This document shows, in pieces, positions 15,884-22,164 of a stretch of 22,164 bases of DNA. Within the stretch, counting starts at the first letter, position 1, and each line of letters begins with the position of its first letter. Both the position numbers and the translations under genes were made by a program. Source of the stretch: Clostridia bacterium (lineage in GTDB: Bacteria > Bacillota_A > Clostridia > Oscillospirales > CAG-272). Under the pieces are notes generated by a model. That model saw only the letters and a list, made by a program, of their open reading frames with translations, did not search any database and was not told the origin of the DNA. The stretch spans positions 1 to 22,164 of the forward strand of contig JAFUQY010000293.1 of NCBI GenBank assembly GCA_017472105.1, given 5' to 3'.

Positions 15884-16363
15884 GTTCTAAAACATTCGTC
15901 GGGAGATCAATACGCCAATGCTGTTAACCTGTGCCAAATCCGATGTCTGCCAGCCTGACGCTACCTTTTGTCATTCAGAGGGCGAGAATCACTTGTGACC
16001 CAAGCCGTACCTCGAGCCCGAAGAATCCGTGCATGTCAGGTACAGATCGGCTAATGTCCGTGGTTGTCGCAGCTATTCAAGTGAAGGTTACTCACGAACG
16101 ATTTCATAAACGGTTTGTACAAATATGATGCCAGCGAATTGTACATTTTCACAAAGTGAGTACCCTTCAGCCGAACAGGTATGACAACCACAGACATATA
16201 CCGATCTGTAACGGACATGCACAGATTCTTCGGGCGGGACATTGGGCTTTGGTTTACTGGACAGCACGCCCTCTGAATGACAGAATCGAACGCTGGTCCT
16301 GTTGACGGAGATTCTGCCTTAACATTGTCATGGATCTCCCGTTGTATCACCGTTTTAACGAAC
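15884..16363. repeat. Imperfect fold-back (long inverted repeat) element, ~480 bp
   Basis: The 564-bp gap between the glycerol-1-phosphate dehydrogenase and epimerase genes is filled by two arms in inverted orientation. The best block, 16016-16095, matches the reverse complement of 16156-16235 at 65 of 80 bases without gaps. TGTCATTCAGAGGGCG (15969-15984) is matched exactly by its reverse complement at 16267-16282. Outward the match weakens but continues through CGGGAGATC (15899-15907; reverse complement at 16333-16341) to GTTC...TAAAAC at the left end and GTTTTAACGAAC at the right end. The centre (16096-16155) contains two TGTACA sites. No transposase or credible gene is inside; short frames in both arms are consequences of the symmetry. 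It resembles a MITE-like or foldback element. Confidence 0.75.
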
Positions 16364-16380
16364 CGTCCGTACGCCTCGCC

Positions 16381-17043
16381 TCAGATGCACGCCCGCATGG
16401 TTCTGATATTCTCCTCAATGGACGCATCCTTACAGAACACGCTCGATGTACCGCAAATGTAGATATCCGCACCTGCCGCGCACATCTTCTTCGCGTTCTC
16501 GAAACTCACGTTGCCGTCCACTTCAATCTCGATATGCCCGTATCCGCGTTCGTTCAGGTACTTCCGGCAGTCGGTGATCTTCGTGAGCGTCTGCGGAACG
16601 AGCTTCTGTCCGGCAAAACCGGGATTGACCGTCATCAGCAGTACACCGTCAATGTCGTCAAGAACGTAGTCCAAAGCAGACAGCGGAGTTGCCGGATTGA
16701 GAGCCGCCATCGCCTTCGCACCGCAGGTTTTCACCGCTGCAAGCGCACGCTGGAGATGATTCGTGGATTCCGCGTGAACCGAAACATAGTCGCCCGGCTG
16801 CGGATCAAACCATCCGATCTTCCACTCCGGCTCGGTAATCATGAGATGAATGTCCAAGGGGATCTTTGTCAGCTTCCGCAGATTCTTGCAGTAGTCCGTG
16901 CCGAGCGTGAAATTCTTCACGAACACCCCGTCCATCACGTCAATATGCAGGTATTCAATCCCGGCAGTCTCAAAAATCCCAAGCGTTTCCGTCAGCCGTC
17001 CGATGTCAGCACACATCATGGAAGGCGCGATTTTTCCGTTCAT
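16381..17043 (-). CDS. Ribulose-phosphate 3-epimerase family protein (Rpe/AlsE-like)
   Basis: The 220-residue TIM barrel has the family's metal and catalytic residues: His33 and Asp35 in HIDVMDGVFV, His66 in DIHLMI, and Asp176 in IEVDGN, with NPATPL and MTVNPGFAGQ. Rpe interconverts ribulose 5-phosphate and xylulose 5-phosphate in the pentose phosphate pathway. The start IAPSMMCAD differs from the usual APSILSAD, and the C-terminal GADIYICGTSSVF is closer to allulose-6-phosphate 3-epimerase (AlsE) and related epimerases, so a ketohexose phosphate substrate is possible. GGAGG lies 8 bases before ATG 17043. It is monocistronic, divergent from fbp, and runs into the fold-back element at its 3' end. 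Confidence 0.9.
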   Translation of the reverse strand: MNGKIAPSMMCADIGRLTETLGIFETAGIEYLHIDVMDGVFVKNFTLGTDYCKNLRKLTKIPLDIHLMITEPEWKIGWFDPQPGDYVSVHAESTNHLQRALAAVKTCGAKAMAALNPATPLSALDYVLDDIDGVLLMTVNPGFAGQKLVPQTLTKITDCRKYLNERGYGHIEIEVDGNVSFENAKKMCAAGADIYICGTSSVFCKDASIEENIRTMRACI

Positions 17044-17081
17044 TGCAGTATCCTCCGGTGAAATAAAGTCTGTCTGACTGT

Positions 17082-17110
17082 ATTATAACAGATTGTATCG
17101 GAATTTTCAA
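17082..17110 (-). promoter_or_regulatory. Sigma-A promoter of the epimerase gene
   Basis: On the minus strand TTGAAA (17110-17105), a 17-base spacer and TATAAT (17087-17082). Its -35 box is 16 bases from the -35 box of the divergent fbp promoter. Confidence 0.8.
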
Positions 17111-17126
17111 GATTCACACAGGATTA

Positions 17127-17155
17127 TTGCAAATTCCCCGTTTTCATGCTATACT
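17127..17155 (+). promoter_or_regulatory. Sigma-A promoter of fbp
   Basis: TTGCAA (17127-17132), a 17-base spacer and TATACT (17150-17155). Transcription would start near 17162, giving a leader of about 40 bases that is mostly the tandem repeat at 17161-17186. Confidence 0.78.
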
Positions 17156-17160
17156 AATAC

Positions 17161-17186
17161 CATCCACATTTACCATCCACATTCAC
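17161..17186 (+). repeat. 13-bp tandem repeat in the fbp leader
   Basis: Two units, CATCCACATTTAC (17161-17173) and CATCCACATTCAC (17174-17186), differ at one base. They lie between the fbp -10 box and the ribosome binding site (AAAGGCGG). Confidence 0.75.
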
Positions 17187-17202
17187 CCAAAGGCGGTATT
17201 TT

Positions 17203-19176
17203 ATGACTCACGATTCACACAAGCCCGATATGCGGTATCTGGAGCTGCTCTCGCGGGATTATCCCACCATCGAAGCCGCGGCGTCCGAGATGATAAACAT
17301 TGCCGCGATGCGTTCGCTCCCGAAGGGCACCGAGTATTTCTTCAGTGATCTTCACGGCGAATACGCATCCTTCCTGCGCCTGCTCCGTTCCGCATCCGGT
17401 ATGATAAAATCCAAAATTGACCTCATTTTCGAAAAAAGCATTTCCTCCGCCGAACGGTCCCGTCTTGCCCTGCTCATCTACTACCCGGAGCGCGAGATCA
17501 AACAGCTCCGTCAGGCAGGCAGACTCGACGACGAATGGCGCAGCATCACCATTTACCGGCTGATTCAGGTCTGCGAATCCGTTTCGGCGAAATACACCCG
17601 CGCACTGGTGCGTTCCAAGATGCCGCCGAGCTTTGACTACATCCTCGACGAGCTGCTCAACGTCACGGACGACATCAACCGCGACTACTACTACTCCGAA
17701 ATCATCGACTCCATCCTCTCGACCGGCATTGCCGAAGAGTTCATCATCGCCGTCTGTTCCCTCATCCGCAGTCTCACCATCGACCGGCTCCACATCATCG
17801 GCGACATCTTCGACCGCGGCCCGAGAGCCGACAAAATCATGGACGAGCTGATGACGTTCGACCACATCGACATCGAATGGGGCAACCACGACATTTCCTG
17901 GATGGGTGCGGCGGCGGGAAACACGGCTCTGATCGCCAACGTCATCCGCATCGCGCTCGGCTACAACAGCTACGATGTGCTTGAAGACGGCTACGGGCTG
18001 AATCTCAGACCCTTGTCCGTTCTCGCGGCGGAGGTGTATGAGAACGACCCGTGCACCCACTTCTACCCGCACACCCTCGACGACGTCGTGTATGACAACG
18101 TGGATCTCTCCCTGACCGCGAAAATGCACAAGGCGATCGCCGTGATCCAGTTCAAGCTGGAGGGACAGCTTCTCAGGGAGCATCCGGAATATCACATGGA
18201 CGACCGCAGACTGTTCGAGAAAACCGACTTCCGGCGCGGCGTGATTACGATTGACGGGGCGGAATATCCCCTGCGCGACACGTATTTCCCGACCGTTGAC
18301 CCGGACGATCCCTTAAAACTCAGCGAAGAAGAGGCACAGCTCGTGCGGATTCTGCAATCGTCGTTCCATCACAGCCAGAAGCTGAACACGCACGTGAAAT
18401 TCCTCTTCGCCCGCGGCGGCATGTACAAGTGCTGCAACGGCAATCTGCTCTGCCACGGATGCATCCCGATGAATGAGGACGGAACCCTGCGCGAAGTGGA
18501 GCTTCCCTTCTCCGATACCCGCGGCACAACCCTGCACGGACGCGCACTGCTCGACCGCATCGGCAAGGCAGTCAACCGCGCGTACTTCGGCACATGGGAA
18601 TCCCCCGAGCAGAAGGAAGCCCTCGACTACATGTGGTATCTCTGGTGCGGCCCGGATTCTCCGCTCTACGGCAAGAACAAAATGGCGTTCTTCGAGCGTA
18701 CCCTGATCGGCAAAAAGGAAGCCGGCACGCACGCGGACGAAACATACGAGCCGTACTATCATCTGAACAACAGCGCCGAGGTCTGCGGACGGATTCTTGA
18801 AGAATTCGGTCTCTCTCCCACAAAGGGGCACATCATCAACGGGCACGTTCCCGTCATTGCCTGCGACGGTGAGAGCCCGATCAAGGCAAACGGCAGACTC
18901 TTCGTCATCGACGGCGGCATCTCAAAGGCCTACCGCGTCAAAACCGGCATCGCGGGATACACCCTCATCTACGACTCACACAGCCTCCGCCTCGCACAGC
19001 ACAAAATCTACGACGGTCAGGACGAAAACATCACGCCCGACGTGAGCATCGTCGAAAAAATGGACCGCCGCGTGAACATCGCCGACACCGACTACGGCGC
19101 GGAGCTGGATCTGAGACTCGCGGAACTCCGGTGCCTGCTTGAAGCCTACCGCGACGGCTCCATTCTCGAAAAATAA
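17203..19176 (+). CDS. fbp: Class III (Firmicutes-type) fructose-1,6-bisphosphatase
   Basis: The 657-residue protein hydrolyses fructose 1,6-bisphosphate to fructose 6-phosphate in gluconeogenesis. It carries the calcineurin-like metallophosphatase motifs SDLHGE (48-53), GDIFDRG (200-206) and GNHD (227-230), and the length (about 640-670) is specific to class III enzymes of Bacillota. Class I and II enzymes are about half this size and unrelated in sequence. AAAGGCGG precedes ATG 17203 by about 6 bases. The gene has its own promoter, divergent from the epimerase gene, and a terminator-like hairpin (AAAACAC-GAA-GTGTTTT) starts three bases after its TAA. Pairing with a pentose phosphate epimerase suggests joint control of sugar phosphate flow (inference). 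Confidence 0.96.
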   Translation: MTHDSHKPDMRYLELLSRDYPTIEAAASEMINIAAMRSLPKGTEYFFSDLHGEYASFLRLLRSASGMIKSKIDLIFEKSISSAERSRLALLIYYPEREIKQLRQAGRLDDEWRSITIYRLIQVCESVSAKYTRALVRSKMPPSFDYILDELLNVTDDINRDYYYSEIIDSILSTGIAEEFIIAVCSLIRSLTIDRLHIIGDIFDRGPRADKIMDELMTFDHIDIEWGNHDISWMGAAAGNTALIANVIRIALGYNSYDVLEDGYGLNLRPLSVLAAEVYENDPCTHFYPHTLDDVVYDNVDLSLTAKMHKAIAVIQFKLEGQLLREHPEYHMDDRRLFEKTDFRRGVITIDGAEYPLRDTYFPTVDPDDPLKLSEEEAQLVRILQSSFHHSQKLNTHVKFLFARGGMYKCCNGNLLCHGCIPMNEDGTLREVELPFSDTRGTTLHGRALLDRIGKAVNRAYFGTWESPEQKEALDYMWYLWCGPDSPLYGKNKMAFFERTLIGKKEAGTHADETYEPYYHLNNSAEVCGRILEEFGLSPTKGHIINGHVPVIACDGESPIKANGRLFVIDGGISKAYRVKTGIAGYTLIYDSHSLRLAQHKIYDGQDENITPDVSIVEKMDRRVNIADTDYGAELDLRLAELRCLLEAYRDGSILEK

Positions 19177-19178
19177 TC

Positions 19179-19251
19179 AAAACACGAAGTGTTTTTACCT
19201 TACCTCTTCCCTCTTCACTATTCCCTCTTCCCTCATTCCCACTATCCTCAC
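19179..19251 (+). repeat. Hairpin/TTTTTACC/polypyrimidine element, copy 3
   Basis: The 7-bp hairpin AAAACAC-GAA-GTGTTTT (19179-19195) runs through TTTTTACC into a tract of C and T with TTCCCTC and CTCTTCC units (19197-19251). It directly follows fbp, where the hairpin can act as a terminator, and precedes the ribosome binding site (AGGAG, 19252-19256) of the N-acetyltransferase gene. Confidence 0.65.
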
Positions 19252-19262
19252 AGGAGTTTCAT

Positions 19263-20078
19263 ATGTACACAAAACCCCAACTCACCGCCATCTTCGCCCG
19301 CATCGGGCTGACATACGACCCGTCCGCGGCATGTGATTTCGCTCTTCTCTCAGAAATCCAGCGCGGATTCCAGTACAACATCCCATACGAAAACCTCGAT
19401 ATCCTCCGCGGCGTGCCTCTTTCCCTCGACTACGCCGATCTGTACGACAAAATCGTGACAAATGCCCGCGGCGGATACTGCTTCGAGATCAACGGATTTC
19501 TCGGCGAGGTTTACCGCTCGCTCGGATACGGCGTGACCGAATACATGGCGCGCTACCTCCGGGGTGAGACCGAAATCCCCATGCGCCGGCACCGTGTTCT
19601 TGCCGTGACCTGCTGTGACAACGTGACGTACATCTGCGACGCGGGCATCGGGCAGTCGGCGTTCCGGATTCCGCTGAAGCTGGAGGAAGGCTTCATCTCC
19701 GAGCAGTACGGCGAGACCTACCGCGTGACGCGTGACGACTTCTACGGCTGGGTCATCTCCGACTGGCACAAGGGCGAATGGCGCGCGTTCTACGGATTCA
19801 CGGAAGAGCCCCAGCTGAACATCGACTACATCATGCCGTCCTTCTGGTGCGAGCATGCGCCCGAGTCCCCGTTCACGTCGGCTGAAATGTTCTCGATCAA
19901 GACCGACACCGGCAGAATCACCCTTGACGGCAACATTTTCCATGTCTTCAGCGGCGGCACCGTGACGGAAAAATACCTCACCGAAGACGAAGTCCGCGAA
20001 GCATACACAAAATACTTCGGTCTGCCCTATTTCATGGGACTGAACGTGAGACGATACACGGAGGAAAGTCATGCTTGA
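19263..20078 (+). CDS. Arylamine N-acetyltransferase family protein
   Basis: The 271-residue protein has the catalytic triad of the NAT family: Cys73 in RGGYCFEIN, His110 in MRRHRVLAV and Asp126 in DAGIGQ. NAT enzymes transfer acetyl or other acyl groups from CoA thioesters to arylamines, hydrazines or hydroxylamines; in gut bacteria they can modify drugs such as 5-aminosalicylate. In some actinobacteria NAT homologues close polyketide lactams, but no such cluster is present here. AGGAG lies 6 bases before ATG 19263. The usual THR around the catalytic His is RHR here, while the triad is intact. The gene overlaps the following one by 8 bases, so both are translated from one transcript. Confidence 0.93.
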   Translation: MYTKPQLTAIFARIGLTYDPSAACDFALLSEIQRGFQYNIPYENLDILRGVPLSLDYADLYDKIVTNARGGYCFEINGFLGEVYRSLGYGVTEYMARYLRGETEIPMRRHRVLAVTCCDNVTYICDAGIGQSAFRIPLKLEEGFISEQYGETYRVTRDDFYGWVISDWHKGEWRAFYGFTEEPQLNIDYIMPSFWCEHAPESPFTSAEMFSIKTDTGRITLDGNIFHVFSGGTVTEKYLTEDEVREAYTKYFGLPYFMGLNVRRYTEESHA

Positions 20079-20961
20079 CCACGCAAAGCTCGCTGAGGAG
20101 CACTTCCTCTCCGGATGCAACTGCGCACAGGCGGTGGTGTATGCCTTCTCCGACCTGACCGGCTTTGACCGGGACACCTCGCTTCGTCTGGCATGCTCCT
20201 TCGGCGGCGGATTCGGACGGCTTCGCGAGGTCTGCGGTGCGTTTTCCGGTGCCGCCATGATCGCCGGGCTTCTCTGGGGCTACTCCGACACGGAAACGAA
20301 GCAGCTCAAGGCGGATCACTACGCGCTGATTCAGAAAATGGCGGCGGAGTTCCGGGACATGCACGGCTCGATCGTCTGCCGGGAAATTCTGCGGGGCATC
20401 GAATCCTCCACGGACTCCAACCCGAGTGACCGGACAGCGGAATACTACAAAAAGCGTCCCTGTCCGAAAATTGCGGCATATGCGGCGGCGATTGTGGACA
20501 AAATCCTCGCCGAACGGGGATTTGAGCCGCCTGCGGGCACGCACATCTATCCGCTCGACGCATCACCGGAGCACAGATTTGTGGTGATTTTCACCCGGCA
20601 CAACGGAAAATGGATCTACGCCCGCGCGAAGGGACGTGACGTCTGGGAAACCGCCGGCGGACACATCGAACCGGGTGAAACTCCCCTTGACGCGGCAAAA
20701 CGGGAGCTGTGGGAAGAAACCGGCGCGGTGGATTACGACATCCGTCCGGTGTTTGATTACAGCGTGAACAACGGCGGCGGACACTACGCCTTCGGGCAGG
20801 TATTCCTCGCGGACGTGCGGCAGTTCGGCGATCTTCCGGCGGCGTTTGAGATGGAAGAAATCCGCGGATTTGACACCTATCCCGCAGAAATGCGCTTCCC
20901 GGGCATACTTCCGGTGCTGTACGAACGGATGAAGGATGAAATTATCCGGCGGCAGGGATGA
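20071..20961 (+). CDS. C-GCAxxG-C-C domain fused to a Nudix hydrolase
   Basis: The 296-residue protein has two domains. Residues 1-145 match the C-GCAxxG-C-C redox-type family: NCAQAV, FGGGFGR, VCGAFSGA and a late CPK, with cysteines 16, 18, 42, 55, 103 and 131. Residues 155-296 are a Nudix domain with a perfect box: Gly197-x5-Glu203-x7-Arg211-Glu212-x2-Glu215-Glu216-x-Gly218. Nudix enzymes hydrolyse nucleoside diphosphates linked to another group; the substrate here is unknown. The first domain is usually a free-standing protein of about 140 residues, suspected of metal or redox function, and some members contain selenocysteine. GGAGG lies 6 bases before ATG 20071, inside the N-acetyltransferase gene, and the frame crosses the domain junction without stop or shift. 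Confidence 0.88.
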   Translation: MLDHAKLAEEHFLSGCNCAQAVVYAFSDLTGFDRDTSLRLACSFGGGFGRLREVCGAFSGAAMIAGLLWGYSDTETKQLKADHYALIQKMAAEFRDMHGSIVCREILRGIESSTDSNPSDRTAEYYKKRPCPKIAAYAAAIVDKILAERGFEPPAGTHIYPLDASPEHRFVVIFTRHNGKWIYARAKGRDVWETAGGHIEPGETPLDAAKRELWEETGAVDYDIRPVFDYSVNNGGGHYAFGQVFLADVRQFGDLPAAFEMEEIRGFDTYPAEMRFPGILPVLYERMKDEIIRRQG

Positions 20962-20968
20962 CCCAATT

Positions 20969-20983
20969 ACATTAACTTAATGT
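20969..20983. repeat. Short perfect palindrome
   Basis: ACATTAA-C-TTAATGT lies 7 bases after the Nudix-fusion stop codon. It has too little GC and no T run after it to be a convincing terminator, and no downstream plus-strand gene is present for it to regulate. Confidence 0.5.
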
Positions 20984-21018
20984 TCTTGTGATGTGATACA
21001 CATAAAATAGAATATAAT

Positions 21019-21041
21019 CGTAGGGACCGGCGTCCCCTACG
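21019..21041. repeat. GC-rich intergenic dyad
   Basis: CGTAGGGAC (21019-21027) pairs with GTCCCCTACG (21032-21041), with one bulged C, around a CGGC loop. It lies in the 232-bp gap between the converging Nudix-fusion and transketolase genes and could be a degenerate dispersed repeat or a weak terminator. Confidence 0.55.
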
Positions 21042-21089
21042 GTATTTCCGAAAATCGCATCATCTTATGTATATTTCAAATCACAACAA

Positions 21090-21130
21090 AAAACACGGGT
21101 ACTCCCACTCGGGAATATCCGTGTTTTGTT
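21090..21130. terminator. Bidirectional terminator between convergent genes
   Basis: AAAACACGG (21090-21098) pairs with CCGTGTTTT (21119-21127), with an inner TCCC/GGGA stem. A-rich on the left and T-rich on the right, it can terminate transcription from both directions, chiefly the transketolase gene on the minus strand. Confidence 0.75.
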
Positions 21131-21140
21131 ATGCGTTGTC

Positions 21141-21231
21141 GATTACTTCTTGAGCGCAACCGCTGCCTTCGCCTTTTCTGGCAGAAAACGGGATTACTTC
21201 TTCAGCGCAACCGCTGCCTTCGCCTTTTCTG
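21141..21231 (-). repeat. 40-bp direct repeat: duplicated 3' end of the transketolase gene
   Basis: Bases 21141-21180 repeat 21192-21231 with one difference (G or C at the twelfth base). The right copy is the genuine 3' end of the gene, encoding EKAKAAVALKK and the stop; the left copy lies beyond the stop codon. The period is 51 bases, a multiple of three. Confidence 0.9.
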
Positions 21232-22164
21232 CGATAGCCTTTGCGTCGAGCTTATAGTAGGACAGCAGTTCCTTTGCGGGGCCGCTGCGACCGAATTCGT
21301 CATTGATGCCGACTCTGAGAACGGGAGTGGGCTTCTTTTCCGCGAGGCATTCGCAGACAGCCGCACCGAGACCGCCGATGACGGAGTGTTCTTCGCAGGT
21401 GACGATGCATCCGCACTTTTCAGCTTCTGCGAGGATGAGTTCTTCGTCGAGGGGCTTGATGGTGTGGATATTGACCACGGACGCGGAGATGCCCTCAGCC
21501 GCGAGGAGTTCACGTGCCGCGAGAGCCTGTTCCACTTCAAGACCGGTTGCGATGATGGAAACGTCAGTACCGTCCGCCATCTTCACGCCCTTGCCGATCG
21601 TAAATTCGTAGGAGTCATCGAACAGGGTTTCCACAGCCATTCTGCCGAAGCGGAGGTAAACGGGACCGACATATTCGATAGCCGCCTTGACAGCGAGTCT
21701 TGCTTCAACGGCGTCAGCGGGATTGATGATAACCATGCCGGGGATGGTACGCATGAGCGCGATATCCTCGCAGCACTGGTGGGTCGCGCCGTCTTCGCCA
21801 ACGGTGATGCCGGCATGGGTCGCGCCGATCTTGACGTTGTTATGGGGATAGCCGATGGAGTTTCTGACCTGCTCGTAGCTTCTGCCTGCCGCGAACATCG
21901 CGAACGTGGATGCAAACGGAATCTTGCCCATGAGAGCCATACCGGTTGCCGCGCCGATCATGTTGTTCTCAGCAATACCGCAGTCGAAAAACCGCTCGGG
22001 GAATGCCTTCTTGAACGTGCTGGTCTTCGTAGCCGCCGCAAGGTCAGCATCCAGCACAACTAAATTTTCATATACTGCACCAAACTCCTCAAGAGCCTTA
22101 CCATAGGCTTCACGGGTAGCAATTTTTTCAGCAATTTCTATATGATTCCTTTCTGGGATTACAA
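21194..22164 (-). CDS. Transketolase, C-terminal subunit (5' end beyond window)
   Basis: This is the C-terminal half of a split transketolase (pyrimidine-binding and C-terminal domains), which moves two-carbon units in the pentose phosphate pathway together with an N-terminal thiamine-pyrophosphate subunit, whose gene presumably lies just upstream outside the window. Motifs include LDADLAAATKT, RFFDCGIAENNM, FAMFAAGRSYEQVRNSI, HAGITVGEDGATHQ and the end EKAKAAVALKK. A GTG at 22057 could start an 863-base frame, but the frame stays open to the window edge and encodes the conserved IATREAYGKALEEFG upstream of it, so the gene is called partial. A 1-deoxyxylulose-5-phosphate synthase is excluded by length and motifs. 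Codon use changes sharply near 22058: the last 106 bases are about 37% GC. Confidence 0.92.
   Translation of the reverse strand, partial: VIPERNHIEIAEKIATREAYGKALEEFGAVYENLVVLDADLAAATKTSTFKKAFPERFFDCGIAENNMIGAATGMALMGKIPFASTFAMFAAGRSYEQVRNSIGYPHNNVKIGATHAGITVGEDGATHQCCEDIALMRTIPGMVIINPADAVEARLAVKAAIEYVGPVYLRFGRMAVETLFDDSYEFTIGKGVKMADGTDVSIIATGLEVEQALAARELLAAEGISASVVNIHTIKPLDEELILAEAEKCGCIVTCEEHSVIGGLGAAVCECLAEKKPTPVLRVGINDEFGRSGPAKELLSYYKLDAKAIAEKAKAAVALKK

Noticed and set aside
15931..16350. Short frames in both arms of the fold-back element with similar peptides (a shared CMS-TDR-MSVVV core)
   Set aside because: The similarity follows directly from the inverted repeat; there is no ribosome binding site, no known domain, and the frames do not extend past the element.
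21013..21018. TATAAT suggesting a promoter on the plus strand
   Set aside because: No -35 box at a permitted distance and no plus-strand gene downstream.
1..22164. tRNA, rRNA, CRISPR arrays, phage or transposase genes
   Set aside because: No cloverleaf, regularly spaced repeats or mobile-element proteins were recognised on either strand. A tRNA scan would be needed to be certain.

Overview
The window looks like chromosomal DNA from a fairly GC-rich, anaerobic member of the Bacillota, probably Clostridia of the Oscillospirales type. This is an inference from several things seen in the sequence: a class III (Firmicutes-type) fructose-1,6-bisphosphatase, an adjacent lepA-hemW pair as in Bacillus and Clostridia, a transketolase split into separate subunits, AGGAGG-type ribosome binding sites, consensus sigma-A promoters, and strongly GC-biased third codon positions. 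No ribosomal RNA, tRNA, phage, transposase or CRISPR array was seen. Most genes are housekeeping or small metabolic operons; the unusual material is mainly in the intergenic DNA.

Layout. The left edge (1-1743, plus) carries the 3' part of a U32 peptidase-family gene and then uppP, ended by a bidirectional terminator. A minus-strand operon (5014 down to 1897) encodes a D-2-hydroxyacid dehydrogenase-like protein, a short Old Yellow Enzyme with an iron-sulfur motif, and an SDR reductase. It is separated from hemW by an inverted pair of about 116-121 bp repeats (5070-5359). The lepA-hemW operon (8430 down to 5368) has its own promoter and is divergent from a histidine phosphatase gene with a perfect-consensus promoter.

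A copper-response operon follows on the plus strand (9515-12548): csoR, copA and a copZ-like gene, under a promoter that carries two near-identical 17-bp operators. From 15816 down to 12560 a minus-strand operon encodes a glycerol-1-phosphate dehydrogenase family protein, a PHP phosphoesterase, a GH43 glycosidase and a 56-residue protein coupled by a TAATG junction. The gap upstream of this operon (15884-16363) is filled by a roughly 480 bp imperfect fold-back element.

From 16381 a pentulose-phosphate 3-epimerase gene (minus) and fbp (plus) diverge from back-to-back promoters. After fbp come an arylamine N-acetyltransferase gene and an overlapping gene that fuses a C-GCAxxG-C-C domain to a Nudix domain. 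The right edge is the C-terminal transketolase subunit gene (minus, running off the window). It has a duplicated 3' end and an abrupt AT-rich stretch in the last ~106 bases.

No clearly new defence or mobile system is visible. The best leads are the fold-back element, the recurring hairpin/TTTTTACC/polypyrimidine element (three copies), the inverted repeat pair behind hemW, the C-GCAxxG-C-C/Nudix fusion, and the mosaic end of the transketolase gene.
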